NCBI RefSeq assembly: GCF_019991125.1
Contig: NZ_JAGENB010000002.1
Location: forward strand, 186,001 to 250,000
Reading direction: 5' to 3'
Origin: Phyllobacterium calauticae
GTDB lineage: Bacteria > Pseudomonadota > Alphaproteobacteria > Rhizobiales > Rhizobiaceae
DNA: 64,000 nucleotides
The position numbers and the translations under genes are program-made. The first letter of the stretch is position 1, and every line of letters begins with the position of its first letter. This document shows, piece after piece, positions 7,640-16,376 of the stretch. The notes beneath the pieces were generated by a model, which saw only the letters and a list, made by a program, of their open reading frames with translations, was not told the DNA's origin and ran no database searches.

Positions 7640-9052
7640 TCAGGCGGGAATACGCACGACGGCGCGCAGGCCGCCCATGGGGCTTTCGTCCAGGGTGATA
7701 TCGCCGCCATGGCTGCGGGCAATGTCAAGCGCGATGGCAAGCCCGAGCCCGGTGCCGCTGGCATCCTGATTGCGCGCCTCATCCAGCCGGAAGAATGGCT
7801 TGAACACCTCGTCGCGCATCTCCTTGGGGATGCCGGAGCCGTCATCGTCGATGGTGATGCTCAGCCAGCCGTCGCGGTGATCGGCGGTGACGACGACATT
7901 CTTGGCATAGCGGAACGAGTTCGATACCAGGTTGGAGATCAGGCGCGAGAAGGCATTGGGCCGGACCTGAATCTCCGGTTCGCCGCGAATGCTGGATTTG
8001 AAGCCGCGCTCCAGCAGGGTGCCTTCCTCTTTCAGTTTGGTGAATAGGCGTTCCAGGTTGAAGGTGCCGGTTTCTTCCTCCGCCTCGCTGCGGGCAAAGG
8101 CGAGATAGCCTTCCAGCATGGACTGCATGTCCTCGATATCCTGCTCCATCGCTTCCGTATCGACCTTGTGGCCGACCAGCGCAAGCTGCAGCTTGAAGCG
8201 GGTGAGGATCGTCCGCAGGTCGTGGCTGACGCCGCTCAGCATGGTGGTGCGCTGCTCGATCTGGCGTTCGATGCGCTCGCGCATGACGATGAAGGCCGCG
8301 CCCGCCCGCCGGACTTCCTCCGCGCCGCGCGGCTTGAAATCGGGCGGTGTCGCCCGGCCCTTGCCGAAACTGTCGGCGGCCGCGGCCAGCTGCTGGATCG
8401 GCTTGATCTGGTTGCGCAGGAACAGGATGGCGATGGCCAGCAGCACCAGCGCCGAGCCGGACATCCAGACCAGGAGAATCAGCGTGTTGGAGGCATAGGC
8501 CTGGCTGCGGCGGGCAAAGACCCGCAGGACCTTGCCTTCCAGCTGGATGCGGATTTCGACGAGATCGGAATCGCCTATTGTGTCGATCCAGAACGGCCGG
8601 TTGATCTGCTTGGTGATCTCGGCGCTCAGCGGTTCGTCAAGAATGGAAAAGAACGGCTTCGGACCGGGTGCAGGCAAGGGGTCGGGCGGCAGGATGGAGA
8701 TGTTGAGCGACAATCTCTCGCGCGCAATGCGGATGAGGTTTTCATAGCCGGGGTCCTGCGGATAGGTGTCCATCAGGTCGATGATGCCGGAGATGTCGCG
8801 CACCACGGCCGTCGACAGGCGCTGGGTGACCGTCTGCCAGTAGCGCTCCATGAACACGAAGGCGATGACCGACTGCAGCAGCACCATGGGTGCGATGATG
8901 ATGATCAGCGAGCGGGCATAGAGCCGTTTCGGCATCCACTGCGCCAGCCAGCGGGAAAACTTCCGCCAGGGGCCGAGCAGCGTGCTGCGGCGGCGGCGCC
9001 AATGCCGCTGCCTGACTGCCAATGCGCGTTTTGCACTGTCCGTTTGTGCCAT
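7640..9052 (-). CDS. EnvZ-like sensor histidine kinase
   Basis: A 470-residue inner-membrane kinase. Transmembrane helix 1 is around residues 40-65 (SLIIIIAPMVLLQSVIAFVF). A periplasmic region of about 120 residues follows, then a second helix (LVWMSGSALVLLAIAILFL) and a HAMP linker. The H-box SGVSHDLRT has its phospho-acceptor His near 276, the N-box SNLVSNSFRYA is near 375, and G-boxes are DDDGSGIP and GTGLGLAIA. It follows the OmpR-type regulator by 58 bp in the same operon, so they are cognate. The ATG at 9052 has no clear Shine-Dalgarno; a GTG five codons upstream is an alternative. Confidence 0.9.
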   Translation of the reverse strand: MAQTDSAKRALAVRQRHWRRRRSTLLGPWRKFSRWLAQWMPKRLYARSLIIIIAPMVLLQSVIAFVFMERYWQTVTQRLSTAVVRDISGIIDLMDTYPQDPGYENLIRIARERLSLNISILPPDPLPAPGPKPFFSILDEPLSAEITKQINRPFWIDTIGDSDLVEIRIQLEGKVLRVFARRSQAYASNTLILLVWMSGSALVLLAIAILFLRNQIKPIQQLAAAADSFGKGRATPPDFKPRGAEEVRRAGAAFIVMRERIERQIEQRTTMLSGVSHDLRTILTRFKLQLALVGHKVDTEAMEQDIEDMQSMLEGYLAFARSEAEEETGTFNLERLFTKLKEEGTLLERGFKSSIRGEPEIQVRPNAFSRLISNLVSNSFRYAKNVVVTADHRDGWLSITIDDDGSGIPKEMRDEVFKPFFRLDEARNQDASGTGLGLAIALDIARSHGGDITLDESPMGGLRAVVRIPA

Positions 9053-9110
9053 ATGATCGGTGCCCACTCGCGCATTGGTTATTGCGTCCTGATCCCGCGG
9101 ATCGCGACGT

Positions 9111-9821
9111 TTACTCCACGCTCAATTTATAGCCGACGCCGCGCACCGTCTGCAACCAAACCGGATTGGCCGGGTCATTTTCTATCTTGCGGCGCAGCCG
9201 GTTGATCTGCACGTCGATCGTCCGTTCGCCGACATCGCCTTCCTGGCCGGTCAGCTCATGCCGGGGCACGGTTTCACCGGCACGGGCCGCGAATATCGCC
9301 ATGATATCCTGCTCGCGGTCGGTCAGGCGGATCAGTTCGCCCGAACGCTTCAACTCGCGCTTGGCGATGACGAAGGTATAGGGCCCGAAAACGATCTGCT
9401 CGATCTTGGCCTGTGATGCCGGGGCGCCGCGGCGCAGGATATTGTTGATGCGCAGGATCAGTTCGCGCGGATCGAAGGGCTTCGGCAGATAATCATCCGC
9501 ACCGGCTTCCAGACCGCTGATGCGGCTGTCGGTTTCCGACAGGGCCGTGAGCATCAGAATGGGAACGCTCTTTTCCTGGCGCAGGGACTGGGTGAGGGCC
9601 ACGCCGCTTTCACCCGGCATCATCACATCGAGGATCAGCAGATCGTAATCAATGCCGGCAAGCTTGCGCCTGGCCTCGTCCGCATTGGCAGCCACCGTAA
9701 TGCGAAAGCCGCTGCCGGTCAGATATTGCGACAGCAAATTTCGAATCCGGGTGTCATCGTCGACAATGAGCAGGTGCGGCGCATCGTCTGAAAGCGGAAG
9801 TTCTTCACTCACCAAAATCAT
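9111..9821 (-). CDS. petR: OmpR/PhoB-family response regulator, PetR-like
   Basis: A 236-residue two-domain regulator. The receiver domain has acidic residues DDD at 21-23, the phospho-acceptor Asp65 (LLILDVMMPG) and Lys114 (PKPFDP). The C-terminal winged helix ends with the OmpR-type DVQINRLRRKIENDP and TVRGVGYKL. The order MarR-type gene, OmpR-type gene, EnvZ-type kinase matches the petP-petR arrangement first described in Rhodobacter capsulatus, where both regulators are essential. GGAG lies 9 nt before the ATG; a GTG at 9812 is an alternative start. The symbol rests on order and family rather than a regulon test. Confidence 0.85.
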   Translation of the reverse strand: MILVSEELPLSDDAPHLLIVDDDTRIRNLLSQYLTGSGFRITVAANADEARRKLAGIDYDLLILDVMMPGESGVALTQSLRQEKSVPILMLTALSETDSRISGLEAGADDYLPKPFDPRELILRINNILRRGAPASQAKIEQIVFGPYTFVIAKRELKRSGELIRLTDREQDIMAIFAARAGETVPRHELTGQEGDVGERTIDVQINRLRRKIENDPANPVWLQTVRGVGYKLSVE

Positions 9822-9883
9822 TCCTTCTCTCTCCGGGCATTGGCGCCCGCCCTTGGTCCCCGGACGTCCCTATCCGGCATAAA

Positions 9884-10387
9884 CTAACCTGCCTGTGGCA
9901 GACTGTCGATCTGTTGCCTTTGGCCCGGATTGACCATCGCTTTGAGGAAATGTTCGATCACGGCCCGGTCAGCCAGACCGATTTGCTCCAATGCACTGCC
10001 AATGCGGCGTGATTGCGGTGCGGCAAGCTCAAGCGCGAGTTCTCTGCCCTTCATGGTGGGATAGAGTTCGCGCTGCCGCCGGTCGCGCGGGCCGGGTATC
10101 TGCACGACATGGCCCGTGTCGATCAGCTGCTTGAGAACACGGGCGAGACTCTGCTTGGTGATTTGCAGCACATCCAGCAGTTCCGCAACGGTCATGCCCG
10201 GCTTACGGTTGATGAAGTAGAGAACCCGGTGATGGGCGCGGCCGAAAGCCAGCTTTTCCAGAATCAGATCCGGGTCGGCGGTGAAGTCACGGTAGGCAAA
10301 GAAAAACAGCTCGATGAGGTCGAGTTCGCGCGCATCCGCCTTGGTCAGGGCTGTCTCAATATGCCGATCCGGTGTATAAGGTTTCAT
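9884..10387 (-). CDS. petP: MarR-family regulator, PetP-like
   Basis: A 167-residue winged-helix regulator. The DNA-binding region spans about residues 50-115 (VLYFINRKPGMTVAELLDVL, ITKQSLARVLKQL), and the wing carries the MarR-type DRRQRELYPT. It is the first gene of the leftward operon with the PetR-like regulator (62 bp gap) and kinase. GGGAG precedes the ATG. The upstream region has an interrupted inverted repeat CAGTCT-N15-AGACTG at 10430-10456, which could be an autoregulatory site. Confidence 0.83.
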   Translation of the reverse strand: MKPYTPDRHIETALTKADARELDLIELFFFAYRDFTADPDLILEKLAFGRAHHRVLYFINRKPGMTVAELLDVLQITKQSLARVLKQLIDTGHVVQIPGPRDRRQRELYPTMKGRELALELAAPQSRRIGSALEQIGLADRAVIEHFLKAMVNPGQRQQIDSLPQAG

Positions 10388-10749
10388 GCAGGGCTCCCGC
10401 TCTCATTCATGTGTCGCCGAATAATATGTCAGTCTTGTTGACTTAATTTTAGACTGCTGATAATTTTTGGCAAGCTGTTGGCCGCATTTTGAATGAAACG
10501 AAAAGCCAATAAGTGTTTCCGGGACATTTTTCCTCATCGAAACGCCTATTGCTGCCACGCATGGTCCCGAAAATCGGCACGATTTTCATCGGGGATCAGG
10601 CGTGAATTCAAGATGGACAGCGTCCTTTGCGCGTTCAAGAAGAACGCGCGGCGCTGTCGGGAGCCAAGGTTCACCAATTGTGAAACGGGAACAATTGGCG
10701 TCGTCTCAAACCCGTCAAACGATCAGGAATCAAACGCCTGGAGGAAAAC
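10388..10749. other. ilvE upstream region with nested palindromes
   Basis: No gene is evident. It carries a series of inverted repeats. One is TCCCGAAAATCG/CGATTTTC-type around 10564-10598. An extended stem is formed by GACAGCG/CGCTGTC outside and GCGCGTTC/GAACGCGC inside (about 10616-10658). A perfect 8-bp stem CCAATTGT/ACAATTGG lies at 10674-10681 and 10691-10698. The first resembles palindromic intergenic repeats frequent in rhizobial genomes. None has a U-tract, so they are not terminators. A 100-codon open frame here lacks codon or family support. Confidence 0.55.
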
Positions 10750-11640
10750 ATGGCATCCGTACCATTTGATCAGCTTGAAGGTTACATCTGGATGAATGGC
10801 GAATTCGTTCGCTGGGCAGATGCTAAGGTTCACGTGCTGACTCATGGCCTGCATTATGCAAGCTCGGTCTTTGAAGGTGAGCGCGCCTATGGCGGCGAAA
10901 TCTTCAAGCTCAACGAACACACGGAGCGTCTGCACGAATCGGCGCGTATTCTTGGCTTCACCATTCCCTATTCGGTCGAAGAACTGAACGATGCCTGCCG
11001 CAAGCTTCTTGCCAAGCAGGGCTTTCAGGATGCCTATGTGCGCCCGATCGCCTGGCGCGGCAGCGAGTCGATGGGCGTTTCGGCCCAGAACAACAGGATC
11101 AACGTGGCCATCGCCATCTGGCAGTGGCCAAGCTATTTCGACCCGGCGCAGAAGCTCAAGGGGATCCGCCTGGATATGGCGGAATATCGCCGCCCGGATC
11201 CGAAGACGGCCCCGTCCAAGTCCAAGGCCGCTGGTCTCTACATGATCTGCACGATCTCCAAGCACGCCGCCGAAGCCAAGGGCTATGCGGACGCGCTGAT
11301 GCTCGACTGGCGCGGCCAGGTGGCCGAAGCCACCGGCGCCAACGTGTTCTTTGTCAAGGACGGCGTCATTCACACGCCGAAGCCGGATTGCTTCCTCGAC
11401 GGCATCACCCGCCGCACGGTCATCGAGCTGGCCAAGCGCCGCGGCTATGAGATTGTCGAACGGGCGATCATGCCGGAAGAACTGGAAGGTTTCGAACAGT
11501 GCTTCCTGACCGGGACGGCTGCGGAAGTGACGCCGGTTTCGGAGATCGGGCCATACCGCTTCACCGTTGGCGAGATCGCGATCAACCTGATGAACGATTA
11601 CGCCGCCGAAGTAACACCGAAGAAAGCAGCAGCGGAATAA
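10750..11640 (+). CDS. ilvE: Branched-chain amino acid aminotransferase
   Basis: A 296-residue class IV PLP aminotransferase that interconverts branched-chain amino acids and their 2-keto acids. Features include the N-terminal IWMNGEFVRWADAKVHVL, LHYASSVFEGERAYGG, YVRPIAWRG, the KSKAAGLY segment, and the C-terminal GITRRTVIELA and ECFLTGTAAEVTPV-like block (here EQCFLTGTAAEVTPV). GGAGG lies 6 nt upstream of the ATG. It is monocistronic by spacing, with structured flanks on both sides. Confidence in function is high. Confidence 0.93.
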   Translation: MASVPFDQLEGYIWMNGEFVRWADAKVHVLTHGLHYASSVFEGERAYGGEIFKLNEHTERLHESARILGFTIPYSVEELNDACRKLLAKQGFQDAYVRPIAWRGSESMGVSAQNNRINVAIAIWQWPSYFDPAQKLKGIRLDMAEYRRPDPKTAPSKSKAAGLYMICTISKHAAEAKGYADALMLDWRGQVAEATGANVFFVKDGVIHTPKPDCFLDGITRRTVIELAKRRGYEIVERAIMPEELEGFEQCFLTGTAAEVTPVSEIGPYRFTVGEIAINLMNDYAAEVTPKKAAAE

Positions 11641-11644
11641 CTCG

Positions 11645-11743
11645 CAGTATCAGAGCGCAAATAAGGCGCGCTCAGCCCGATACTGCAAGCTTGCTAACGA
11701 AAACAACCGGTTGATACCTCTTTATTGAGGCATCAACCGGTTT
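11645..11743 (+). terminator. Hairpins downstream of ilvE
   Basis: An imperfect stem is built on GCAGTATC/GATACTGC (about 11644-11688). A stronger 16-bp stem with one mismatch follows (11705-11720 with 11727-11742, loop TTTATT). The U-run is short (TTT), so termination is plausible but not certain. Confidence 0.5.
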
Positions 11744-11818
11744 GACATTGCCCAAAACTTAGTCAACATGCCAGTGTCAGGCATGAGTCTGACGCGAAAC
11801 GTTGACGGGGTGTCAATT

Positions 11819-12130
11819 ATGGGTGCACTTCTTCCTCTCATCATCCAACTGATCTCAGGGGCTGTCGGCGGCAATATTGTCGGCGGTATTCTCAAGAACC
11901 TGACTCTTGGCCCGACTGGCAATACGATTGCCGGCGGCGTTGGTGGACTAGTGGGTGGCTACTTGACGCAATACCTTGGCGCCGGTGGTGCCCAGCTCGT
12001 GGCAAACGCAGCATCATCGTCGGGATTTGATCTCGGCTCAATCATCGGCAATGTTGCCGGTGGCGGTGTTGGCGGTCTTATCCTCACTGCAATCGTTGGT
12101 GCGATCAAGAACGCGCTGGCCAAATCCTGA
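11819..12130 (+). CDS. Small Gly-rich membrane protein of unknown function
   Basis: A 103-residue protein made almost entirely of Gly/Ala/Leu/Ile-rich hydrophobic segments: GALLPLIIQLISGAVGGNIV, then GGVGGLVGGYLTQYL and IIGNVAGGGVGGLILTAIVG. The glycine spacing (GxxxG-like) suggests tightly packed helices, perhaps oligomeric. I do not recognise a named family beyond conserved hypothetical proteins of rhizobia. The ATG at 11819 has GGGG about 9 nt upstream; an earlier ATG at 11768 has none. A good terminator follows at 12156. Confidence 0.65.
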   Translation: MGALLPLIIQLISGAVGGNIVGGILKNLTLGPTGNTIAGGVGGLVGGYLTQYLGAGGAQLVANAASSSGFDLGSIIGNVAGGGVGGLILTAIVGAIKNALAKS

Positions 12131-12155
12131 TCATCACAGGACGCAAGCGATTTTC

Positions 12156-12187
12156 AAGGGCGGTCCCATTGGCCGCCCTTTTTATTT
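12156..12187 (+). terminator. Intrinsic terminator
   Basis: Stem AAGGGCGG (12156-12163) pairs with CCGCCCTT (12173-12180) and is followed by TTTATTT, 25 bp after the small membrane-protein gene. Confidence 0.8.
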
Positions 12188-12237
12188 GGGCTAAAGCCTC
12201 ATGTACGAGATTTCCGAAAGCATAGGGTTGGAACAAA

Positions 12238-12882
12238 ATGGGACAATTGCAGGCCGGTATTATCCCCGTGACGGCCTTTCAGCAGAACTGCACGATCCTC
12301 TTCGACAGCGATGACAAGCACGGCGTCCTGATCGATCCGGGCGGTGACAATGATCAGGTGCTCCATGCCATCCGCTCCAACGGCATCACCATCGACGCCA
12401 TCTGGATCACCCATGGCCATATTGATCATGCGGCAGGCGCCATGGATATGAAGGAGGCGCTCGGCGTCGATATCATCGGTCCGCACCAGGCGGATAAATT
12501 CCTTCTGGATTCAATGGAGGAGAAGGCGGTCCAGTACGGCATCCAGGGCAGCGGCGTGCGCAACTGCACGCCGGACCGCTGGCTTGCGGATGGCGATACG
12601 GTGTCCTTCGGATCGCATGTGTTCGAGGTGCTGCATTGCCCGGGCCATGCGCCGGGCCATGTGGTTTACTACAACCGGGCCGCCAAGTTCGCCCATGTCG
12701 GCGATGTCCTGTTCAACGGCTCGGTCGGCCGCACGGATTTGCCGGGCGGCGACCATGAGACCCTGATCAACTCGATCAAGAACAAGCTGTTTCCGCTTGG
12801 CGACGATATCGGCTTCATCTGCGGGCATGGCCCCGGCGGCCGTTTCGGCGAAGAGCGTCGCACCAATCCGTTCCTGACCTGA
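12238..12882 (+). CDS. MBL-fold metallo-hydrolase (glyoxalase II-like)
   Basis: A 214-residue metallo-beta-lactamase-fold hydrolase. The metal motif THGHIDHAAG is near residue 59, a further His lies in CPGHAPGHVVYY near 130-137, the bridging Asp is in HVGDVLFNGSVGRTDLPGG, and the last His is in CGHGPGG. This arrangement is that of the YcbL-type group of hydrolases related to glyoxalase II, which hydrolyse thioesters such as S-lactoylglutathione. The true substrate is not evident. It is monocistronic with a strong terminator. Confidence 0.85.
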   Translation: MGQLQAGIIPVTAFQQNCTILFDSDDKHGVLIDPGGDNDQVLHAIRSNGITIDAIWITHGHIDHAAGAMDMKEALGVDIIGPHQADKFLLDSMEEKAVQYGIQGSGVRNCTPDRWLADGDTVSFGSHVFEVLHCPGHAPGHVVYYNRAAKFAHVGDVLFNGSVGRTDLPGGDHETLINSIKNKLFPLGDDIGFICGHGPGGRFGEERRTNPFLT

Positions 12883-12883
12883 C

Positions 12884-12918
12884 AAAAAGGCCGCCGGAGC
12901 GATCCGGCGGCCTTTTTT
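12884..12918. terminator. Bidirectional intrinsic terminator
   Basis: A 15-bp perfect stem (12884-12898 with 12903-12917, loop GCGA) has A-tracts and T-tracts on both sides. It separates the convergent MBL-hydrolase and BA14K genes. Confidence 0.92.
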
Positions 12919-12937
12919 CGATCCGGCTGATCAGCGA

Positions 12938-13354
12938 TCAGTTGGCGTTGCAGAAATATGCGCGTCCGTCATAGCCGCGGAACGTACCGGTTTCTGGATT
13001 GAAAGAGCGGTAGCGGTCGGCGCAATAGCGATACCAGGCGCGTGACCACGGCTGGGCGCTGCCATAATAGACCGGGCGCACTTCGCGATAGACGCGAACC
13101 GGCGCGGCGCGATAGACGGGACGATCATCGTAGTCGCGATAGATCACGTCGGGTTCGCGTGGCTGGGCGAGCGCGCCGCCGATGAGCGCACCTGCGGCAA
13201 GGCCAATGGCGCCGGCTGCGAGTGCATCGCCGCCGCCGCGATGATGATGACGGCGCCAGCCCCAATCATCAGCCGATGCCGACGAAGCAAGCGGAACGGC
13301 GATCGTTGCAAAAGCTGCCGTCGCAAGAATGGCAATCTTCATACCTTTAAACAT
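12938..13354 (-). CDS. BA14K-family secreted protein
   Basis: A 138-residue exported protein. A signal peptide spans about residues 1-28 (ILATAAFATIAVPLASSASA, then cleavage near ADD). A Gly/Ala hydrophobic stretch follows (GAIGLAAGALIGGALA), and the C-terminal BA14K domain contains WSRAWYRYCADRYRSFNPET and GYDGRAYFC. The Brucella prototype is a 14-kDa immunoreactive protein with lectin-like properties. AGGAGG precedes the ATG by 5 nt. Tyr, Arg and Pro are abundant in the middle. The function in this organism is unknown. Confidence 0.85.
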   Translation of the reverse strand: MFKGMKIAILATAAFATIAVPLASSASADDWGWRRHHHRGGGDALAAGAIGLAAGALIGGALAQPREPDVIYRDYDDRPVYRAAPVRVYREVRPVYYGSAQPWSRAWYRYCADRYRSFNPETGTFRGYDGRAYFCNAN

Positions 13355-13719
13355 CTGTGCCTCCTTTGAAGCATCCTTGGCGGAACTTTTGGAACCGCCT
13401 GATCGTGTTGGGCTGGACTTTCAGTGGGGGCGCCAGCCGTGATGTGTGTTTTAAACGTTCCAGAATGAATGCAAGCTGAACGGAAAGCGGGCACTTTCGT
13501 TCCCTGCATCCCATGCGGGAAAGGCACATCGACACCATAATATCAGCAAATCCATGGCAAGGAACGAGCGAAGGGTGCCGAAACTGGATAATTGGGGGGA
13601 TTTCCACGCAAAGCATCCGCTTTGCGGACGCGCAGCCATCGCCGCGACCGGGGAGGTGGACTTTCAGGGAAAACCCCCGGGCGTGTCCGGGGGTCCCGAG
13701 GCGGCTTGCGCCGCCTGAA
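13355..13719. other. Interval between cspA and BA14K genes
   Basis: No gene is supported. The right part holds the cold-shock gene terminator (13673-13694). The rest presumably contains the promoter of the leftward BA14K gene. Open frames here do not resemble known proteins. Confidence 0.5.
13670..13694 (-). terminator. Terminator of cold-shock gene
   Basis: Stem ACCCCCGG/CCGGGGGT (13673-13680 with 13687-13694) is followed on the minus strand by TTTT. A second small hairpin (GGCGGC-TTGC-GCCGCC type) lies just upstream, next to the stop codon. Confidence 0.7.
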
Positions 13720-13935
13720 TTATTCCGTAACCGTGATGTTGACGGCCTTGGGGCCCTTGCCACGACGGTCAGGCTCGGTATCGAAGGAAACCTTCTGATT
13801 GTCTGCGAGACCTGTGAGGCCGGATGCCTGAACGGCGGAGATATGGACAAAAATGTCCGCTGCGCCGTCATCCGGTTTGATAAAGCCAAAGCCTTTTTCA
13901 CTGTTGAAGAATTTGACCGTACCGGTCTGTGCCAT
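13720..13935 (-). CDS. Cold-shock domain protein (CspA family)
   Basis: A 71-residue single cold-shock domain. RNP-1 is KGFGFI and RNP-2 is IFVHISAV, both intact, so it should bind single-stranded RNA/DNA. AAGGA sits 7 nt before the ATG at 13935. The upstream 428 bp are gene-free, consistent with the long structured 5' leader typical of cold-shock genes. A second csp gene lies at 48.4 kb with a different linker region. Confidence 0.92.
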   Translation of the reverse strand: MAQTGTVKFFNSEKGFGFIKPDDGAADIFVHISAVQASGLTGLADNQKVSFDTEPDRRGKGPKAVNITVTE

Positions 13936-14363
13936 GCTCCGTTCCTTTTCCTTACTTACCGCGTTCCCCTCCGGGCTTGCGGGATTGGTAGTGCCGCCTT
14001 TTGTAAGATACATCCGGCGTAAATCATGCAGGCAGTTCTCGAATTCAGGAAAGGAGCCGATCATTGCCGGGATTTCTCCCGACCCGGTATTCTTGCGGTT
14101 CCGGCGCGCCGTTCTTCCAGTCTTCCAGTGTTCGCAGATGCCCGAACGCTTTGAGACTGCTAGAATAAGTGTTTTTTGGCAAGCAAAAGTTTTTCCATCG
14201 TTTAGGCGACTATATCGAACAGCTGTGCAGCCGACATACTTCGCCGCGCAAAATCGTTGCCTGCAACCCATGTATTAACCGTGCCGGCCACCGCAATTCG
14301 AGGTTGTACGTGGTAGTGATCCCGCATAAAACTGTCCAAATGGTCAAATATTGACGTCTGGCC
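13936..14363. other. Gene-free cspA leader/promoter region
   Basis: No open frame here is convincing. The region is AT-richer near 14170-14240 and probably holds the promoter and long 5' untranslated leader of the leftward cold-shock gene. No recognised riboswitch is seen. Confidence 0.5.
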
Positions 14364-15233
14364 CTAACGGTTGCGCAGAACAATACATGCCCCGCCCGCG
14401 CCATGCAGCTTGGCGCAGATGGCATTGGCCTCGCCGCGCGTATCGGCGCCGATGCGCACGGCATAGATGCCGCGCCGGCCCATCGGCGTGCGATAGCGGC
14501 TGATGACCGGCTCGTGCTGGTTCAGGATGGCCGGAAAGGCGCGGCGCAGCCGTTCCATCTGGTTCACGGCGGCTGAGCGGCGGAAGTTTCCGGCAATCTG
14601 GATGCCCCAGGGTTTCGGCTTGATCTGCGCCATGGAGATCGTCGCCGAGCGGACAACCGGCAATTGGCGGCAGGCGGCATCGAAGCCCAGTTTGACATTA
14701 AGCGGCGCAGCACCGATCTCGGCACCGGCAGCAAAGTCATCGGCCGGACGCCCCGTGATATCAAGCACATAGTCCTCGGTTTCGAGTGGCAGGAAACCGC
14801 CGCTCGACAGCCATTTCGACACGCGTGTCGGTCCGGCATTGTAGGCGGCCGCTGCCAGTCCCCAATTGCCGAAGGTGGCGCGCAGGTCCTTGAGCAGCGC
14901 CGCCGATGCCGGAAGCGCCTGGGCGAAATCGAAGGGATTGGCCAGTTGCCGCTCCCGGGCGGTGCCCGGCATGAACTGGGCGATGCCTTGCGCGCCGACC
15001 GGGCTCAGGGCCTGGTCGTCGAAGCGGCTTTCCTTCCAGATCAGGCGGGCAAAGAAGTCGCGCGGCACGCCGTGGCCGTCGGCCTGGGTGGCGATGGCGG
15101 CGCATATCTGGCTGACGGTCGGGGCGGGCGGCTGCGGCGGTGCCGGTACGGACGGGTTATCGGCCGCAAGCACAATCGATGCGGTCAGCATGGCGAGAGA
15201 TGCCCCCAGAGCGATCTTACAAAGCGCGTTCAC
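14364..15233 (-). CDS. Lytic transglycosylase (SLT domain), exported
   Basis: A 289-residue exported muralytic enzyme that cleaves glycan strands to 1,6-anhydroMurNAc products. The signal peptide is ALCKIALGASLAMLTASIVL, with cleavage near residue 23. The SLT domain has the catalytic Glu68 in IWKESRFD, then GAQGIAQFMPGTA and LAAAAYNAGPTRV. The C-terminus (about 225-289) looks SPOR-like, with a paired-Cys hairpin. I chose the GTG at 15233 because a G-rich Shine-Dalgarno precedes it and the signal peptide then begins at once; the longer ATG version has an unlikely leader. Confidence 0.85.
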   Translation of the reverse strand: MNALCKIALGASLAMLTASIVLAADNPSVPAPPQPPAPTVSQICAAIATQADGHGVPRDFFARLIWKESRFDDQALSPVGAQGIAQFMPGTARERQLANPFDFAQALPASAALLKDLRATFGNWGLAAAAYNAGPTRVSKWLSSGGFLPLETEDYVLDITGRPADDFAAGAEIGAAPLNVKLGFDAACRQLPVVRSATISMAQIKPKPWGIQIAGNFRRSAAVNQMERLRRAFPAILNQHEPVISRYRTPMGRRGIYAVRIGADTRGEANAICAKLHGAGGACIVLRNR

Positions 15234-15315
15234 CCAGCCCCCATTCGTCACCCATTCCACTGATGAGCATAAAGCACAGAGAAATTGCAGAGGAAAGTCT
15301 GGAGAGGCTGTCGAT

Positions 15316-16227
15316 TTAGACAGAAGCTGTTCCGGCCGGTGTTGCCGGAGCAAAGACCCGGATTGCCTTCTCCCGTATGCGGAAATGCGCTGGGGTCCAG
15401 GTGGTAAGGTCGCCGTCGGTGTTCACGGGGCGCGGTTTGCTTGTTTTGATGGTGACTTGCGTCGTCTGGAAGGCCCGCACATCGTCCCAGCGGCCGTGGG
15501 TGCCTTTGCGCAGGCTGGGCAGGAGACCCAGCAACCGCCACCAGTGATCCACCTCCAGGCTGTAGAAATCCAGCCGCCCGTCGTCGGCGGTCGCGGTTTC
15601 CTCTACGGTCATGCCACCGCCATAGTGGCGGCCATTGCCGACGGAAACCTGCATCGTCCGGATTGTTTCGACCGAGCCGTCATGCTCGACATAGGCGGTG
15701 AACAGCCGGGAGCGGGCGAGGAGGCGGGCGGCAACAATGGCATAGCCGAGCTTGCCCCAGCGCTTCTTGGCCTTTTCCGTCAATTCCGCGGCCAGTTCGG
15801 CACTGAAGCCGATGCTGGCAACATTGAAGAACAGGTTGCCGTTGACTTCGCCGAGATCAATGGGGCGCGGTTCGCTGGAAAGGATCAGTTCCGCCGCCTT
15901 GAGCGGGACGGGTGGCAGGCCGATCGTCCGGGCAAAATCATTGGCCGTGCCTAATGGCAAGACACCCAGTGGCAGGCCGGTCTCGACAAGACCGGCAGCG
16001 GCGGCGTTCAGCGTGCCATCACCGCCGCCGATGATCACCAGATCGCATGCATCCTGCATGCGCCTGATGAGGTCGGAGATGGATTCGTCCTTATCCGGTG
16101 ACGCATCGACCAGCGTCAGCCCGCCGGTTTCCAACGCCTTGCGGATGGGATCGATCGGCTTCCGGCCGCTGCGCGCATTGGGATTGACGATAAACAGGGC
16201 GCGTCGTGGCGGTTTGGCTTGGGTCAA
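15316..16227 (-). CDS. YegS/DagK-family lipid kinase
   Basis: A 303-residue diacylglycerol/lipid kinase of the DAGK_cat family. N-terminal IVNPNARSG is followed by the nucleotide-binding GGDGT at residues 68-72, then LPLGTANDFARTI and VASIGFSAELA. The C-terminal domain includes VSVGNGRHYGGGM and a final VNTDGDL. It phosphorylates a membrane lipid; the exact lipid cannot be read from the sequence. It lies 82 bp upstream of the transglycosylase on the same strand and may be cotranscribed. Confidence 0.88.
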   Translation of the reverse strand: MTQAKPPRRALFIVNPNARSGRKPIDPIRKALETGGLTLVDASPDKDESISDLIRRMQDACDLVIIGGGDGTLNAAAAGLVETGLPLGVLPLGTANDFARTIGLPPVPLKAAELILSSEPRPIDLGEVNGNLFFNVASIGFSAELAAELTEKAKKRWGKLGYAIVAARLLARSRLFTAYVEHDGSVETIRTMQVSVGNGRHYGGGMTVEETATADDGRLDFYSLEVDHWWRLLGLLPSLRKGTHGRWDDVRAFQTTQVTIKTSKPRPVNTDGDLTTWTPAHFRIREKAIRVFAPATPAGTASV

Positions 16228-16376
16228 CAGGCGGGTGCTCCGGTTTGCAGTCCGCCGCAGGTGGGGTTTGATTTGTGGCGAAACAAGGCAATGTCATGCC
16301 CGGGCTGGTGGATTTTGCCGGTGGCAAGCGCTACACAGCTGGGATCACCATTTCGGCAACGCATGAGAGTTCGAGA

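Noticed and set aside
10493-10795. A 100-codon frame upstream of ilvE
   Set aside because: It overlaps the ilvE start, contains the nested palindromes and resembles no protein.
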